DNA of 64,000 nucleotides from Isoetes taiwanensis (GCA_021234155.1 JAJEKV010000028.1:6328971-6392970), one strand, 5' to 3'; shown: positions 12,655 through 25,000, counted from the stretch's first letter. Translations and numbers: made by a program. Notes: generated by a model from the sequence alone, not told the origin.

Positions 12655-12888
12655 AGAGAGAGCAGTTCTGAAGCTAAAGAAGATGACGACTTTGCCGCCA
12701 TAGCCACTTCCTTGCCATCACCGCCAATATTATGGAGACCTCTAAGCTTTCTTGACCTCGGCAGAATAGAGTTATCTGACAGTATAGCGTACAAGTACTT
12801 CTTTCAAAGAGCTTTGCTCTCAGATTCAGAAGAAACAGCAAAAGAACGCAGCGATTTTGCTAAACAGATTGTAGATTTCAGGGGGTAG
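12655..12888 (+). CDS. Unidentified plus-strand coding-like frame ending in a stop
   Basis: An uninterrupted frame runs from about 12655 to the stop near 12888 without an internal ATG start, so it would be a terminal exon or a fragment. Its residues are protein-like: an acidic segment KEDDDFAAIATSLPSPP, then LSDSIAYKYFFQRALLSDSE and SDFAKQIVDFRG before the stop. I do not recognise the family. A captured or broken gene piece is as likely as a real exon. Confidence 0.35.
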   Translation, partial: RESSSEAKEDDDFAAIATSLPSPPILWRPLSFLDLGRIELSDSIAYKYFFQRALLSDSEETAKERSDFAKQIVDFRG

Positions 12889-13405
12889 GCCGGTTTGCAC
12901 AGCGGCCGCCCAGCCGCCAGTTTACAGGGAACAACAAGCTTGGAGCAGTTTTCGGCATATTCTACGCATATTCTAGCATATACTTAGAATATGCCAAAAA
13001 TCCACATGACCGGGAGTTTGCCCCCCTTGGGGCAACCCAAAAAATAGAGATGCTAAATTTTTGTCACAAAAACCAAGTATGGAATCATAAAGATGGTATG
13101 TTAAACTATAGTGGAAACTTTTTTGGAAAGAAAATGAATGAGTTGCAATAGTCAAATTTTGAGGTAGACTTGCAGTCCTCAAATGCACATGTAATTAACA
13201 AAAACTCCATTTGCGGACCACGTCAGAAATGTATCTTGATTCAAATAGAGTATTGTGGCAGGCCAAATTATATTGAACATGAACCACTATTAGAATTAAT
13301 ATTTGGCACTATATAAAGTAGCTTGATTTGGAACAGGAATTAATCCCTCTCTTTTGGCTCGCAATTCTCCCCATATTGGCCCGTAACTCTTTCCAATTAT
13401 GGCTT
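12889..13405. other. Non-coding flank of the TRIM element
   Basis: Contains a run of related gcatattct/agaatatgc words forming a small palindrome near 12956-12996 and a ccccccttgggg palindrome near 13020. No gene was recognised. Confidence 0.4.
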
Positions 13406-13410
13406 GTAAC

Positions 13411-13555
13411 TGTAACAGACCCATGGGAGACCTCTCGAGTAGATCTTGGTGTTGCGTTCCCGAGACACCGGCATAAATGGGTAGACGCAACTACTCATAA
13501 ATGTCTAGACGGTTTTGTCCAGTTGGTTAAGGGCATGTCGGTTAGGAACGCTACA
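13411..13555 (+). repeat. TRIM 5' LTR
   Basis: 145-bp long terminal repeat, TG...CA bounded. Its last 40 bp contain a tRNA A-box-like segment (ttgtccagttgg). Its end GCTACA has one change from the GTTACA of the other copy. Confidence 0.93.
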
Positions 13556-13683
13556 TTTGGTATCAGAGCAGGGCTCGAGTTCGAGTCTCCATGGGGGCAA
13601 GTATGACCCGAAATACCGTTAGACGGTAGGTCATGACTTGGTTTGTGATGCTCGAGGACGAGCATAGTTTTAGTGGGAGAGAT

Positions 13684-13828
13684 TGTAACAGACCCATGGG
13701 AGATCGCTCAAGTAGATCTTGGTGTTGCGTTCCAGAGACACCGGCATAAATGGGTAGAAGCGACTACTCATAAATGTCTAGACGGTTTTGCCCAGTTGGT
13801 TAAGGGCATGTCGGTTAGGAACGTTACA
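13684..13828 (+). repeat. TRIM 3' LTR
   Basis: Second 145-bp copy, about 94-95% identical to the first. Here the A-box-like segment reads ttgcccagttgg, closer to the consensus. It is immediately followed by the GTAAC target duplication. Confidence 0.93.
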
Positions 13829-14029
13829 GTAACTCCTCCCATTTTGGCTCGCAACTGTTCCCTATTATGGATCAAACTAATAACCTGGGAAAAGTTCATA
13901 TTGCAAAGGCAACAAAACATGCTTATCAAAAGCTTGTGATGAGAAGGAACAAGTAATCTTTTTTTCCCGAATGGTTTGTAGGACAAATATTTCTAATTTT
14001 TCAGCTAAAGTAGCTTGTTAACAGAAAAT

Positions 14030-14560
14030 TCAATTTGTCTTCACAACTTCCTTTTCTTTTCTATTCTTTATTGTTGCAGCTGCATTTTCTCTAATAGCAT
14101 CGAGCTTCAATTTCTCTTGTTCGGGCTTCAAGATCCTTGCTTGTGCTGCCAAGGCTTTCTTCTTTTCCTTTTCAAGTTTCTTTTGTTGCCTTTGTTCTTC
14201 AATTTCTAGCTGCCTAACCTCTTTTTCATATGCTTCCATTGCTCGTAATTCTTATTTCCTTGCGACCTCAAGCTTCTTTGCTTCAAGCTTTCTTTTATTC
14301 TCATCTATCTTCTGCTCCTTTGCAAGCTTAGCATCCTCTTTCCTCCATTTATTTTCTTTTTCCTCAGCCTCCCATCGTGTTATATAAGCTTCTACCGTCA
14401 TGACTTGGCCTGCTGCAACAACTAATTTGTCAGTCTCTTGCTTGCATTGTCATGCTATTTTAACTTTCGGTATGAGTAGCTTCTGCTCAAATGCAGTGAG
14501 TTTTCGTGCATCTAAATGGTTAGAGTTCCCATCAACAATAGCTTCCTCAATCTTCTAAAA
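14030..14560 (-). pseudogene. Charged coiled-coil frame with two in-frame stops
   Basis: One minus-strand frame runs for about 175 codons through Lys/Glu/Arg-rich helical sequence, with TGA near 14447 and TAA near 14248. The longest open part, 14239-14030 (69 codons), contains EIEEQRQQKKLEKEKKKAL. The same frame upstream reads RWEAEEKENKWRKEDAKLA. Heptad-like charge patterning suggests a long coiled coil. Similar low-complexity helices occur in J-domain/ZRF-type and other cytoskeletal or nuclear proteins, so I do not assign a family. It is probably a decayed gene fragment. Confidence 0.5.
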
Positions 14561-14594
14561 TCATACTTCCAATGTGTCCCCCCCCCCTTTTTTC

Positions 14595-16792
14595 TTGAAG
14601 GTATGAGATGATATTTTTCAACAATTAAGGAAAACCATACAAGGTTTCTGATAAGTCCTCATTGGACTTAACAAAACAAGTTCCAAAATATTATGAAACA
14701 AAGTAACAGGATTAAAGATAGCACAAAATTTTGCACCAGTTTTTGTATGTAAAGCCTGGTCGAAGGATTGAAGATTACAAACTCAAGTACTGTATTGGAA
14801 AAGCAACATCCACAAATCTTCAAAAAGTGTAACCCTTCTACATGGTAGATAGCAAAAATCTTTGACCAGATTTCTCAGATGATAATAGTGACCAAAATTA
14901 TGAACAACAAGCATATAATCTTCAGGTATCCACATTCCATGTACAGTCTTTTCGCTGAAGGAACTAAGCAACCTGCAAAAACAAACAAGATTACTGCATC
15001 CAGTTTGAGGCAATGCTATCAATAGTGCCAAAGGGAATTGTTGGGATTTTAGGATCATTAGGATCAGCAGATTGAAAGAGATGGTTGAATCGAGAGGTAA
15101 AATTGGCAGAAGTTCCAATGGTATAAGACTCTGCCATCCATAACTGATCTCTAATCAATCTGAAAAAATCCTGCTGTACTATGAGAAGAATCAAAGCACC
15201 ATAACTGCCAGCTAGCATCTTGTGAGTGTAATAAATTTTTCTATATCTCAAGAGCTGCCTTTCAATGAAGTCATGATGATGTTTTTCAATAAACCATAAC
15301 GTATATACCATTTGCATCACTTCTCTTGTGAATATCCCTGCCCAAACTCTTTCAATTACTTTCCTAACTTCAGCTTCATAAATCATTTGCTTGACTGTCC
15401 ACTGATTATTTGGGGGGTAAATGACCTGATGTTCATGTTTCCTATATACCCAATACCTTGCTACCTTATTCATGAGTGAAGAACTATATGTTGTTACAAA
15501 ATATCTGTTTTGTGTGAGGCCCTCTGCAAAGCTCCATGTATCCTATGAATAAAGCTTTAGTTAGTAACTCTAAAAGGAATGCTTAATATAAATAAATTAT
15601 GATACCAACATACTCATCAAGCTGATCCCAACACATGTGATAATTATTAGCATAAACATTTCTATGAGCAGTAGCACATAGCTCAACATTATATTTTATA
15701 TGCAACTTAATCCAAGTCAAGGAAAACCTCTTATGGCCATATAAGCATCTGTTTCTCGACTTCCAGATATTCTAGAGAGTAAAAAATGCAATAGTATTTT
15801 TGTGAGTATCATTCCTTTGCAAGAAGTTGATAATAGAAGTCTTACCATATTGGCCAAAATGACTTTCGAACCAAGTCCATAAAGAATTCAACTTTGGGCT
15901 CCGTATCCTCAATGTCATTGCAATTCAAAGGACAATTTGCAGACAAGTTAGGATTTCTCTTGGCATCAGTCTGAACACAGGGGATACTAGGAAACTTTCT
16001 TGGATGTATAAGAATTCCACACATTGGCAAATAGAGTTTTAGTAGTTTTCAGATCAATATTCCATACAGCAGAAGATTTAGGAACCAATACTTGGTCAAA
16101 TGGTCATAAATTGATCTAACCTTATAGCATGATTTTTTATTTAACTGCCAGTCCAAGCCAACATTTTGAGAGGGAGTAGAGTTTCCAACTTTACCTCTGA
16201 TATGATTATAAATTTTCTTGTCAGAAGTAGAGGCTCTGATTTTAATTTTTACATTTGACCAAGTAATCCATCTTTCATTATTCCAAAGATCACCCAAAGT
16301 TTTAATCCCATTCGAGCTCCATTTTTTATAAATTTGGGGATGCTTCAAGGCAAGCACATAATTGGGTTGATCATTAAAGATAGAAAACCAAAAAATAGGC
16401 ATGGCTAAATGAAAGCTATTTCCAGAATCATAATTGAAAGCCAGGTACATATTATTCCAAGCCTTTAGAGTATTTCTCATTAAAGGTGACATGTTGGCAG
16501 CCAAAGAAAGTTCACAGAAGGTAGAATTAGGCAAGTCATGAGCAACAGAATGATGCCCCCTTGGAGAATTTCCCAGCAAGGGCTTGAGCTTGTTTATGTA
16601 GATTTTTACAAGTAAGACCACCTTCCTTTTTCTTCCTTTTTCCAATGTGCCTTCAGTCTGAATTTCAGCCATGTTTTCATTATCATATTCATCCCAATTA
16701 ACATCTCTATCTATTCCACCTTCCTCGTATCCGTAAGCTTCATCTTTCCTTAAGTCTTTTGCAGCGCCCCTTAAATGGTACCATGGAGCCAT
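14595..16792 (-). mobile_element. 5'-truncated LINE fragment (C-terminal ORF2 region)
   Basis: Minus-strand frames at 16792-16049, 16030-15842 and 15473-14991 correspond to the region after reverse transcriptase in plant LINE ORF2. Supporting blocks are YVLALKHPQIYKKW with GIKTLGDLWNNERWITW, which align with ALKHPQKYMQWNQAGIRKIGDLWDE in the LINE at 22.5-24.5 kb, and a zf-RVT-like segment with spaced cysteines followed by a stretch resembling WKSRNRCLYGHKRFSLTW. Frames are broken several times. The 5' side merges into the palindromic repeat at 16.76 kb. The 3' end is taken near the C/T run at 14578-14595. Confidence 0.7.
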
Positions 16793-17245
16793 TTAAGGCT
16801 CCAAATGGCTCCATGGCGCCATTTGGGGAGGCAAGTACACCTTCCAAATGGCACCATGGGGCCATTTGGAGCACACAAATGACGCCATTTGGAGGGTGCT
16901 AGGAGGGATATGTATACCCCCCAAATGGTGCCATCGAGCTATTTGGGGCTCCAAATGGCTTCATATCGCCATCTGGGGGATGCCAGGGGGGCAAGTATAC
17001 CCCCCATATGGCGCCATGGACCCATTTGGAGCCCCCAAATAGTTCCATGGCACCATTTGGGGAGTGTCAACGGGGCCAAGTATACATATGAATGAGTGGC
17101 TCCATGGTGCCATTTGGGGAGTGCTAAGGGGAGCAAGTACGCATGTGATTTCCTCCATCATATGTACACTTGCTCCCCTTGGCACTCTCCAAATGGCTCC
17201 GGAGCCATTTGGGGAGTGCCAATAGGAGCAGGCACACATGTGATA
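16757..17245. repeat. Degenerate palindromic satellite (CCAAATGG/CCATTTGG units)
   Basis: About 490 bp made of alternating CCAAATGG and CCATTTGG blocks joined by ctccatggcgcc-type palindromes and by spacers such as ggggagtgccaaggggagcaagta. Nearly every 20-40 bp window can fold on itself. Short open frames on both strands here are consequences of the repeat. Confidence 0.85.
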
Positions 17246-17817
17246 GAGGAAATGGCCTTGTAGTTGGGTTGTTTAGAGGGAAAAATGCGCCGTGACACCA
17301 TTTTCATGGCATTGCTTTTCCCCTTAGATCCAATAGTGACATTTCATGTCGGAAATAATGCCATTTTCATGTATTTTTTGCTTGTTTTTTTGTTTCAATT
17401 TCAAGTTATAACCTATTCATGCTAAAGAGAGCCACCCCATGGCAAGGATGTAGATCCATTGAATGTAGCAATAGAGGTCGCGAAATTTGTGGTGCCATCC
17501 ATTGAACTTCAAATCCTATGTTGGTGTGCTGATAACATTGGTGAGGCGGTAGGTGCATTTATTCAATTGCCAAAGCAGGATATACGATCGATTGGGACAG
17601 GTTTTCTAAATATTCATGTATGTTACAAATATACGTATGATGTATGTATACTACTCACATGTATCAACATCCGCAGAAGGTCTACAAATCTATTCACGTG
17701 TCTTACATACATATATATGATACCTGGGTGTCATACACTTGTGCTTAACACCTGCAGAAGGTCTACAATAAAAAAAATCCGATTCACTGAAAAATTTTCC
17801 AATATAATGACATTGTG
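17246..17817. other. Non-coding stretch between satellite and gypsy-like LTR
   Basis: Contains two loose copies of a cgcagaaggtctacaat motif (about 17671 and 17753) embedded in atacatatatatg-type AT-rich sequence. The open frame at 17459-17989 spans into the LTR and shows no protein-like composition. No gene was recognised. Confidence 0.4.
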
Positions 17818-19057
17818 CTTGCCTAGGCTACTTGCCCATTTAATCAAGTGGGCCTCCAATCCCAATTATGCCCCAAATCGATTTGGGAGAATTTGGTGGA
17901 GGAGGAGCTGCTTGAGCATACCTACTCAGATCAGCCACATGAAACTCTCAAAGATAATGGCTCCAGCCAGGACACATGTTAGTATTTAGATAGCTTGAGC
18001 TTCTAGCTAACCCTTGTATGTGTAATTGTATGATAAATCTCTATTTCATGCTTTAATTGAGGTTATGGATGGATGTATGTATGATGGTAGTTCTCCTTTT
18101 GTTCCTCCTGTTTATGGGAATTAAAGGTGGTAGAGACCTGAAGATCATATAGCAGTAGAGATGCTCCTAGTTATAATCCCTTAAATTCCGTTAAATGCAG
18201 CCTGTGCACGAGCCCTCCTGGTTGGGGATGGTATGCTGTGGTTGAGCACCATACAACAGACATGGTGATGAAGTGGAGGTGGAACCTTGTCTAGCGTGGC
18301 TACAAGGCTCCTATAGTGTGCTAGGCTTATAGTCGATCACTGCTTATGGGGCGAGTATGGGTCTGACATCCCCTAGATCGCAGGATACATACCTATAAGG
18401 ACGTCCTGGACTCAATGAGTATGGCTGGGGTCAGCCTATAGATTTGGAGGGGTAAGTCGGGTACGAATGCGTGGGTGCCAATGGCGCCATGATCCTCTAG
18501 CCACCCATGAAACCATCATGTTGTAGGAGGGGATTCACCCCTTTCCTGCCTCGGACTGGGGAGATGCAACCTGGATTAGTCTCATGGTGATTCCATTGGA
18601 TTATGGCTCCGAAAGGCTACAACCACATCATAGCATATTCCAGCCTATCTGCAAAGTGTGCACAGGAGGACCATTATTCTATGCCATCCAATGGCGATGT
18701 CATGATTCTATTTGTTTTTATTTGGAGGACCTGACCATTAGTTGACCCCCTTGAGTTTGAGCTCGGGTTAGAACCTTTATTTCTGATGCATTTGTTATAT
18801 ATATTGATATTATATGATGTCATACCCTTCATGGTAGCATATTATTATGCATATTGTTGCTAGGTGCTAACATGTATGTACGCTTCCGCTATTTAGGATT
18901 TTCTATAGAACGTGTGGGACGAATGACACCTCTGTGTCCTTCACCCGGATCCTGGCTCGTCACAAGTGGTCCGAGTCAGATGGAGGGTCTCTTCGTAGGA
19001 GGGGAATTTCCTGTATTTATGGGATGGGAGCGTCGTATAGGTTCGAGGAGCGTCACA
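17818..19057 (+). repeat. Partial 5' LTR of a gypsy-like element
   Basis: Aligns by eye with the 3' LTR of the same element (31.6-33.5 kb) and with a solo LTR at 50534-52067 (opposite strand). Shared blocks include the segment ccaaatcgatttgggagaat and the segment tcacaagtggtccgagtcag. It ends gaggagcgtcaca at 19057, matching the solo LTR end. The first roughly 300 bp expected from the solo LTR are missing upstream of 17818, so this LTR is 5'-truncated. Small frames inside it are not genes. Confidence 0.85.
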
Positions 19058-22000
19058 ATGGTATCCTAGTCATGAACTTGGTAGACTGGATCATAGCACT
19101 GGCCATGTCCTAACTCATTAGGTCGAATAGATAGTAGGGAGTAGTAATGTAGAAAATTCTCCTAGTTCCATATAGTATGCCCAAGTAGCTTCTATAGGCA
19201 AAAATAGGGGTTAACTGGGAAGAGACATGTTAAGGAGAAAGGAGATAGTGTGTTGAGACAGTGTGCCATGCCTTACTCTAGAGAGTGAGCATTCTCATCA
19301 GTGGCGACTTAGGTAAAGTCAACAGGGCTCTTGCCTCGTGTTTTGTATCTCTTCCTGCATACCATGTCTAATCCAATGGGGGCAGTTAATTTTCTACTGA
19401 CCCGACTTTTATTGATCTTCTATCCCTATGTATTATAAATTAAAACTCGCTATAAACAAGACATGGTTAATGTATACTCTGTGATGTGTTATGTACGACA
19501 CATCTGTGCTTCTCAGGAAGCAATTTTATTTTCTTAATAACCGGTAACACAAGGACTGCTATGCAAAACCCATCAGCTCCATGATTTCGCATTGTATCTT
19601 GTTGCCATTTGACACTCATTTTTAAATGCCAACTCCAACCTCCTACAATTTATACTTAGTAGATTACAAATAGTATATCCATACCATCGGGTCTTGGACC
19701 ATTGGTCACCGAACAATATAATTTATCTTAGTGTTTTGCTTGTACTTTTTCTCGCTATAGTATAACCCGCCGTCGTGTTTGTTCCTTGCCATCTAAGTCT
19801 CTATACCTAACCATGGGTCATATTCCTTACTGGTCTATTGGATACATGTTCCAAAGGCCTATCACAAAGTGCGATCTTTGTTTTAGGCTAAAGTCTAAAC
19901 CCGGGCAGCTTTCTATAATACCACCATCTATGGGATCGTGGCGGAGCTCAATCATAGGGTAAACATGAGGGCCACGTGGTTTCAAGAGTAAAGGGTTTGT
20001 GATTGAAAAGAAATGAGAAACAAGTTTTGTATATACTTTGTTATCCAACTTAGAATGCATTTTGGTTAGTGATGATGTTAAAGAGAAGTAACTTGAAAAG
20101 CAAAAAGATGTATACGTACCTCCGTGAAGCTGGCGTCGCATCATAGTATGATGTCCGTTGCCAAACTCGTGGAGAGGAAGACTACAATAAAGATTAGATA
20201 AATGTAACTGCATGCTGTCAATAAGAGATGAAAGCAATATATGGCAGGAGACAAAATCATACAGTAAAACCTTCAAAAAATGGCCTTAAAAAATGGGCCC
20301 TTACCTTCAGTGGGAGAAGTAACCATGTTGGCACAAAAAGTAGGATCACTAAACCAAAATATCCTCCTACATTCATCAGATATAACTACATTTGCCTGAG
20401 GATTTGAGCAAGAGAAGTATCCATCAAACTAGACTTATAAAAGAATCACTTTGCATACCTAATTCTACAAGAACTGTCAAACCATTCCCATGAGTTCCAC
20501 GTGCAGGCATTTCGGGTAAAGAATTACTATGCCCTAGTTGGCCATTACCATTGTTCTAGTTTGATCCTTTAGACACCATAGCCTACTTAAGAAAAGCAAA
20601 GCCTAGCAGGATTAAAAATGCCAACTAGTGAAGGTGCCAACTAGTGTAAGAGAATGAAGAAGCATATTGCCAACGGAATTCCCCATGTCAACATTAATTT
20701 TCGCAGACATAGCTAATAGTTCTGCTCCCTTCTTTTTGAAAATTATAGTTTAGTGTGCCTTTAGTTTAAGCTACTAGGAATACAATAAACATATCAGGGT
20801 GTTTCTATACACATGTTCCTAAACTTAAACACTCAACATTGTCAAATTGTACAATGGGTATAGACAAAAGTCGATAGGTAGAATTGAACAATATGTGAAC
20901 TCTTGCAAAATAAAGTAATGACTTGACTTCATCTTATTATATACGGATGTAATAATGCTAGCCTTGAACTGACAGTTTCTAACTGGCACTCCTTGTGGCG
21001 CATTTGACTTTAGACTTTAACCGTAGGTCCAAGTCAACAAGTTTAGAACCAAAGAAATGTTCGTGCCGGCCTTGGCCGCCTCGATAAATTTCTTGTAAAG
21101 TACTTAAATTGCGTGAGGATATGTTATTTCAACCACTATTTAGTGCCTTCTAATCCTTGGGCCCAAGGAAGTAATGTGGGCAATACAAATTATGTAAATC
21201 CCACACCTAAGGTATTTGTAAGAGCCTACTATAATTCTTACTGTTTCGCTCCTTAAAGTCTACAGACACGCTTAAATTCATATGTCACTTTGATTAGCTA
21301 TGACTTATCTGTCATACCCTTTTTTTTGTTACATTGTCCTCTAAATCTTATCGATTATCTTGATGGCTTCTCCATCTTGGGACCTTCATATCCTTTAGGA
21401 AGCATCCATTATATCCCTTGATTTCTTGCATCACGGCACTTAAGTTGTAACCGCAAGAATTTTGCCCTTCAAGCCAATGGATGCTCATACCTCTATCTAG
21501 GCAAACATTGCTTCATTGTGAACGAGGTAATGCTAGGCATATATGGGCCCTTGGTCTAGGCAATAGCACCCTTATACTCTATACAACTCTTCATTCTTAT
21601 TGGGACGTGGATTTAGTATGTGCTAGCCTCTTGTTGGTTATACCTCAAAGTATAATTACAAACGTCGTCCTCATTCTCTTATTGCATAATCAGAAGGGAT
21701 AATTCATCCATCACACCATTCATGGAAAATTGCTTCCGTTCCAGCATAAAATGCTAATTTGTCCACCCTTCATCTACGATCCTTCGGATTCTCGAGCTTC
21801 CATTCTCTTATACTATCTTATCTTTTTTCCAACCCATGCAAGAGATCTTTCTACATGTAACATCATATGATATGCCGGTGTACCCTAGCTGACCCATAAA
21901 TTATAACTGTTCATTCCCCTATCAATACATTGTAACTACTGAAAATAACCACTTCTAAACACTTGAGATAACTCAAAAGCTTATCTCTTGGAACCCGTAT

Positions 22001-25000
22001 GTATGCGAGTATGTTCCTATACCAACATATCGTTATGCTCGTCTTCTAAGTCTCGTCAAGGAAATTTTGCTCTTGTTTCATGAATGTCGTGAGTATAACC
22101 ATGCATGTCTAATTAGTATAAACTGCATGTCAGAGTCAACAACTTTGATATCACCATTAGTGTGGTATTTCATGCTATCACATCTTTTTCATAGTGACAC
22201 ATGATACGTTGTTGTTATGGGGCAAACAACAACATGTGTGTACCACTCAAAAGTCTAAAATGATATACGATTTCTTGACATAGTCACAATAGCTATGTTC
22301 ATATTTCCAGCCTTTATTATAGGATCTTAAAGACCCACAAGTATAATACATGTGTTTTGCCATGTATAGTCTTGTTATGACCTGCAATCATAACCCACGT
22401 GTTCTAATCTAATAGATGATGTTATCCACAAGAAATTCAATTCTTGTTACCTCAACCAAAATTTCACAAGCCAATCTTGCACTATAGATATGTTTTTTTT
22501 TTTTTTTTTTTGGAGTCAAGGTGGGATTTATATTCATACTAAAATCTTAAATACATATAGGGTATACCATAGATGGCATACATATAATAAAATTGCACCT
22601 TCCTAATAATAGGAGTTGTGCTATCAGGCAGGTCTAAGTCTAATGTATACAAAATTCAAAATTCTTATGACTAGACATAGATTAGCAGTTCAGATGTAAA
22701 GCAGTATAGATCATTGTGCCTCGATCAGATCTTGGATGGTAAGATCATGGACAGACATGCAGCCTAAGATATTGAGAACCAGATCAAGCTTATCCACCCT
22801 GTAATTTGTGAAGTCCAGCAATAAGAGGACATGAGCCTCTCTTTTCTGCTGCCATTTATGAAACAGGTTCATGAAATGTGGCCGAAGATTGTTATGTCTC
22901 CATACTTCAGGCTTCTTCAATATCTTCTTCAATGCAGAAGCATGGATAAGCTCATGTTTCAGCTGGATGAAAATTTCCTCTTCTTCAATACCTGGAAGAT
23001 TGGTATCTTCACTTTCTGAGTCTTCTGCAACTCCCATTCCCCTATCAGCAGCTCCCCACCTGTTGAGTCTCTTCATAGCATCTGTGCAACACATCATCAT
23101 CAACAGTTAGATTGAGAATAAAGAATTCATAATTACCCTGAAATCTGCCAAAGGCATTCTAGCCTGTATCATAATTTTTTCCTTTCAGGGATTTATGTGC
23201 CACTGCTGAGTTAGCCAAGTCTGCAAGAAAAGTTTGCTTGAGCCAAATGAGATTGGGATTTTTGTTTTCCATTGCCACTCTGTTCCTGTGCTTCCAAATT
23301 GCCCAGCAGCCTAATGACCTTGTAGTACATTGGATTCTATTATCTGTATTCAGGAATTCTATAAGGCCACGTTCTCCAATTGCTGCTTTGTTGATCTGAG
23401 AAGTCCAATTCCAAAACTCTGAAACAAATTGACACTGGAATACATGGTTGGATGTTTCTGTTTCTCCACATCCCATTGGACACATCTTTGAGACCTTTGG
23501 ATCCATCTTATGTCTTTTGAAGTTTGCTGTCAGCCCCTGATGTAATATGATCCACCTAAATGCCTTTATCTTGTTTGCAGTGTAATTTTTCCACCCCTTT
23601 TTGCATATTGTTGCTAGCTTCTCTTCTCCACAATTCCATAATAAAGTGGCCTTTGAAGGTTTATGACTAATCAGTGCACTGTAAATTTCCTTGACTGAGT
23701 AAACTTCACTGCCCTTTAGCTGCCATTGATTGGTGGTACTTGCCAACTCATCAATTTGTCTGATTTTCTCCATAACTGCCTTGTATATCTTTCTATCCAT
23801 CTGTGATCCTTTTTGTCAACTCGACTCTTTGTTTCCCAATTCATCCATCCTTTTGTCTCATCCCACAGGTCACCTATCTTTCTTATTCCAGCCTGATTCC
23901 ACTGCATATACTTCTGAGGGTGTTTGAGGGCTAAGCAATCATTGTCACTATTTAAAAACCCTGGATGCCAGAAGAAATTTATATCTTTAGATCTCGTATC
24001 CAATATGGGGTTTATAACATAGTGCGACCAAAGTTCCGTGCACGAAACATCCTTCTCAAAATGGGAGATGTATTTGGGCAAGGATTAAATTGGAAATAAG
24101 CGAGTCCGTAATTGATGTCTTATACTGTGGCTACCCACAGGGTAAGATTCATTGATCCAATACCTCACCCGGTTTACGGCGGTGTGATGTTGATTTATAC
24201 TGAATAGCTCTCCAAATCATCTTAGCAGCCAAAGCTTGTGCTTGCAAGAACATATCTTTGCATCCCATCCCCCCTTCTTTCTTGGACTTGGTCAGGTCAT
24301 CCCAAGCCACCTTATGTGTACCTTGCCAGATGAATTTTCTAATTGCAGCTTCTATCTTCCCATATGATGCTTTATCCCCTATAATTGCAGAGGAGAAATA
24401 GACATGAGTACTTCCAATTACAGCATTGGCTATCTGAATTCTGCCAGCCAATGATAAGGAAGAAGAGATATGTTGTGGTTTCAACTCCACATTTTAAGTT
24501 AAAGTTTACGACTCGTCCGCATAGGCAAACTCTAATTCAAAGTGCCCATACCCTAATGAGCAATTTCTAGAAGGAGGGACACAAACCCAAATTGCTAGCA
24601 CAAGCGTGTATAAAGCACAGCTTAGAAACTCAAACTCAAACCCCCCCCCCAAAAAAAGTCCCCCAATGTCATACGACTGTGAATTGAGGGTTCTATTATC
24701 TTTCTTTCTTTATTTCTTTCTTGCTTTGCAATTTCATACACTTTGATGAAATCCTTGGGACCATCATAACTCAGGAATTAATTCTTGTCGGCAAGGATAA
24801 ATCTTATATCGAGCAACCTATGCTACGCACATAAAGGATGGAAGATAGTGACGCTTGTCCCAGACAAGAGGGGAGAGAACCTCCTCCGCAGACCGCAATA
24901 GGGATGTTGCTTTTGGCAGGATAAAAATGAGGAAATGCTCCTCGAAGTGGCGTACCACCTTAGCGAACTATCTAGAGCAATGGACACTTTGTTCAATCTC

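Larger units (their letters stand above)
13411..13828 (+). mobile_element. Complete 418-bp TRIM (miniature LTR retrotransposon)
   Basis: Two direct LTRs of 145 bp each (13411-13555 and 13684-13828) differ at about 8 positions and flank a 128-bp internal region. Each LTR begins TGTAAC; the downstream copy ends GTTACA, a perfect terminal inverted repeat. A 5-bp target duplication GTAAC flanks the element (13406-13410 and 13829-13833). The internal region starts with TGGTATCAGAGC (13558-13569), the plant primer-binding site complementary to initiator tRNA-Met, and ends with a purine-rich tract (agtgggagagat, 13672-13683). There is no coding capacity, so it must be moved by proteins of another element. 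Orientation follows from PBS then PPT. Confidence 0.95.

Noticed and set aside
13516-13590. A tRNA gene
   Set aside because: A- and B-box-like sequences are present, but no acceptor stem pairing or anticodon arm is evident, and the segment is the LTR/PBS junction of a TRIM.
16848-17239. CRISPR-like or protein-coding repeat
   Set aside because: Units are irregular, palindromic and lack unique spacers; overlapping frames on both strands follow from the repeat. The genome is eukaryotic.
17459-17989. A 176-aa plus-strand gene
   Set aside because: The frame crosses into the LTR and has no protein-like conservation signals.
18854-19069. A 71-aa open frame, with a related 63-aa frame at 50694-50483
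   Set aside because: Both lie in the same part of the gypsy-like LTR. Similarity between them reflects the repeat, not a conserved gene.
19827-20276. A 149-aa minus-strand gene
   Set aside because: No recognisable domain, biased composition and location in the decayed gypsy-like interior; no supporting splice structure.
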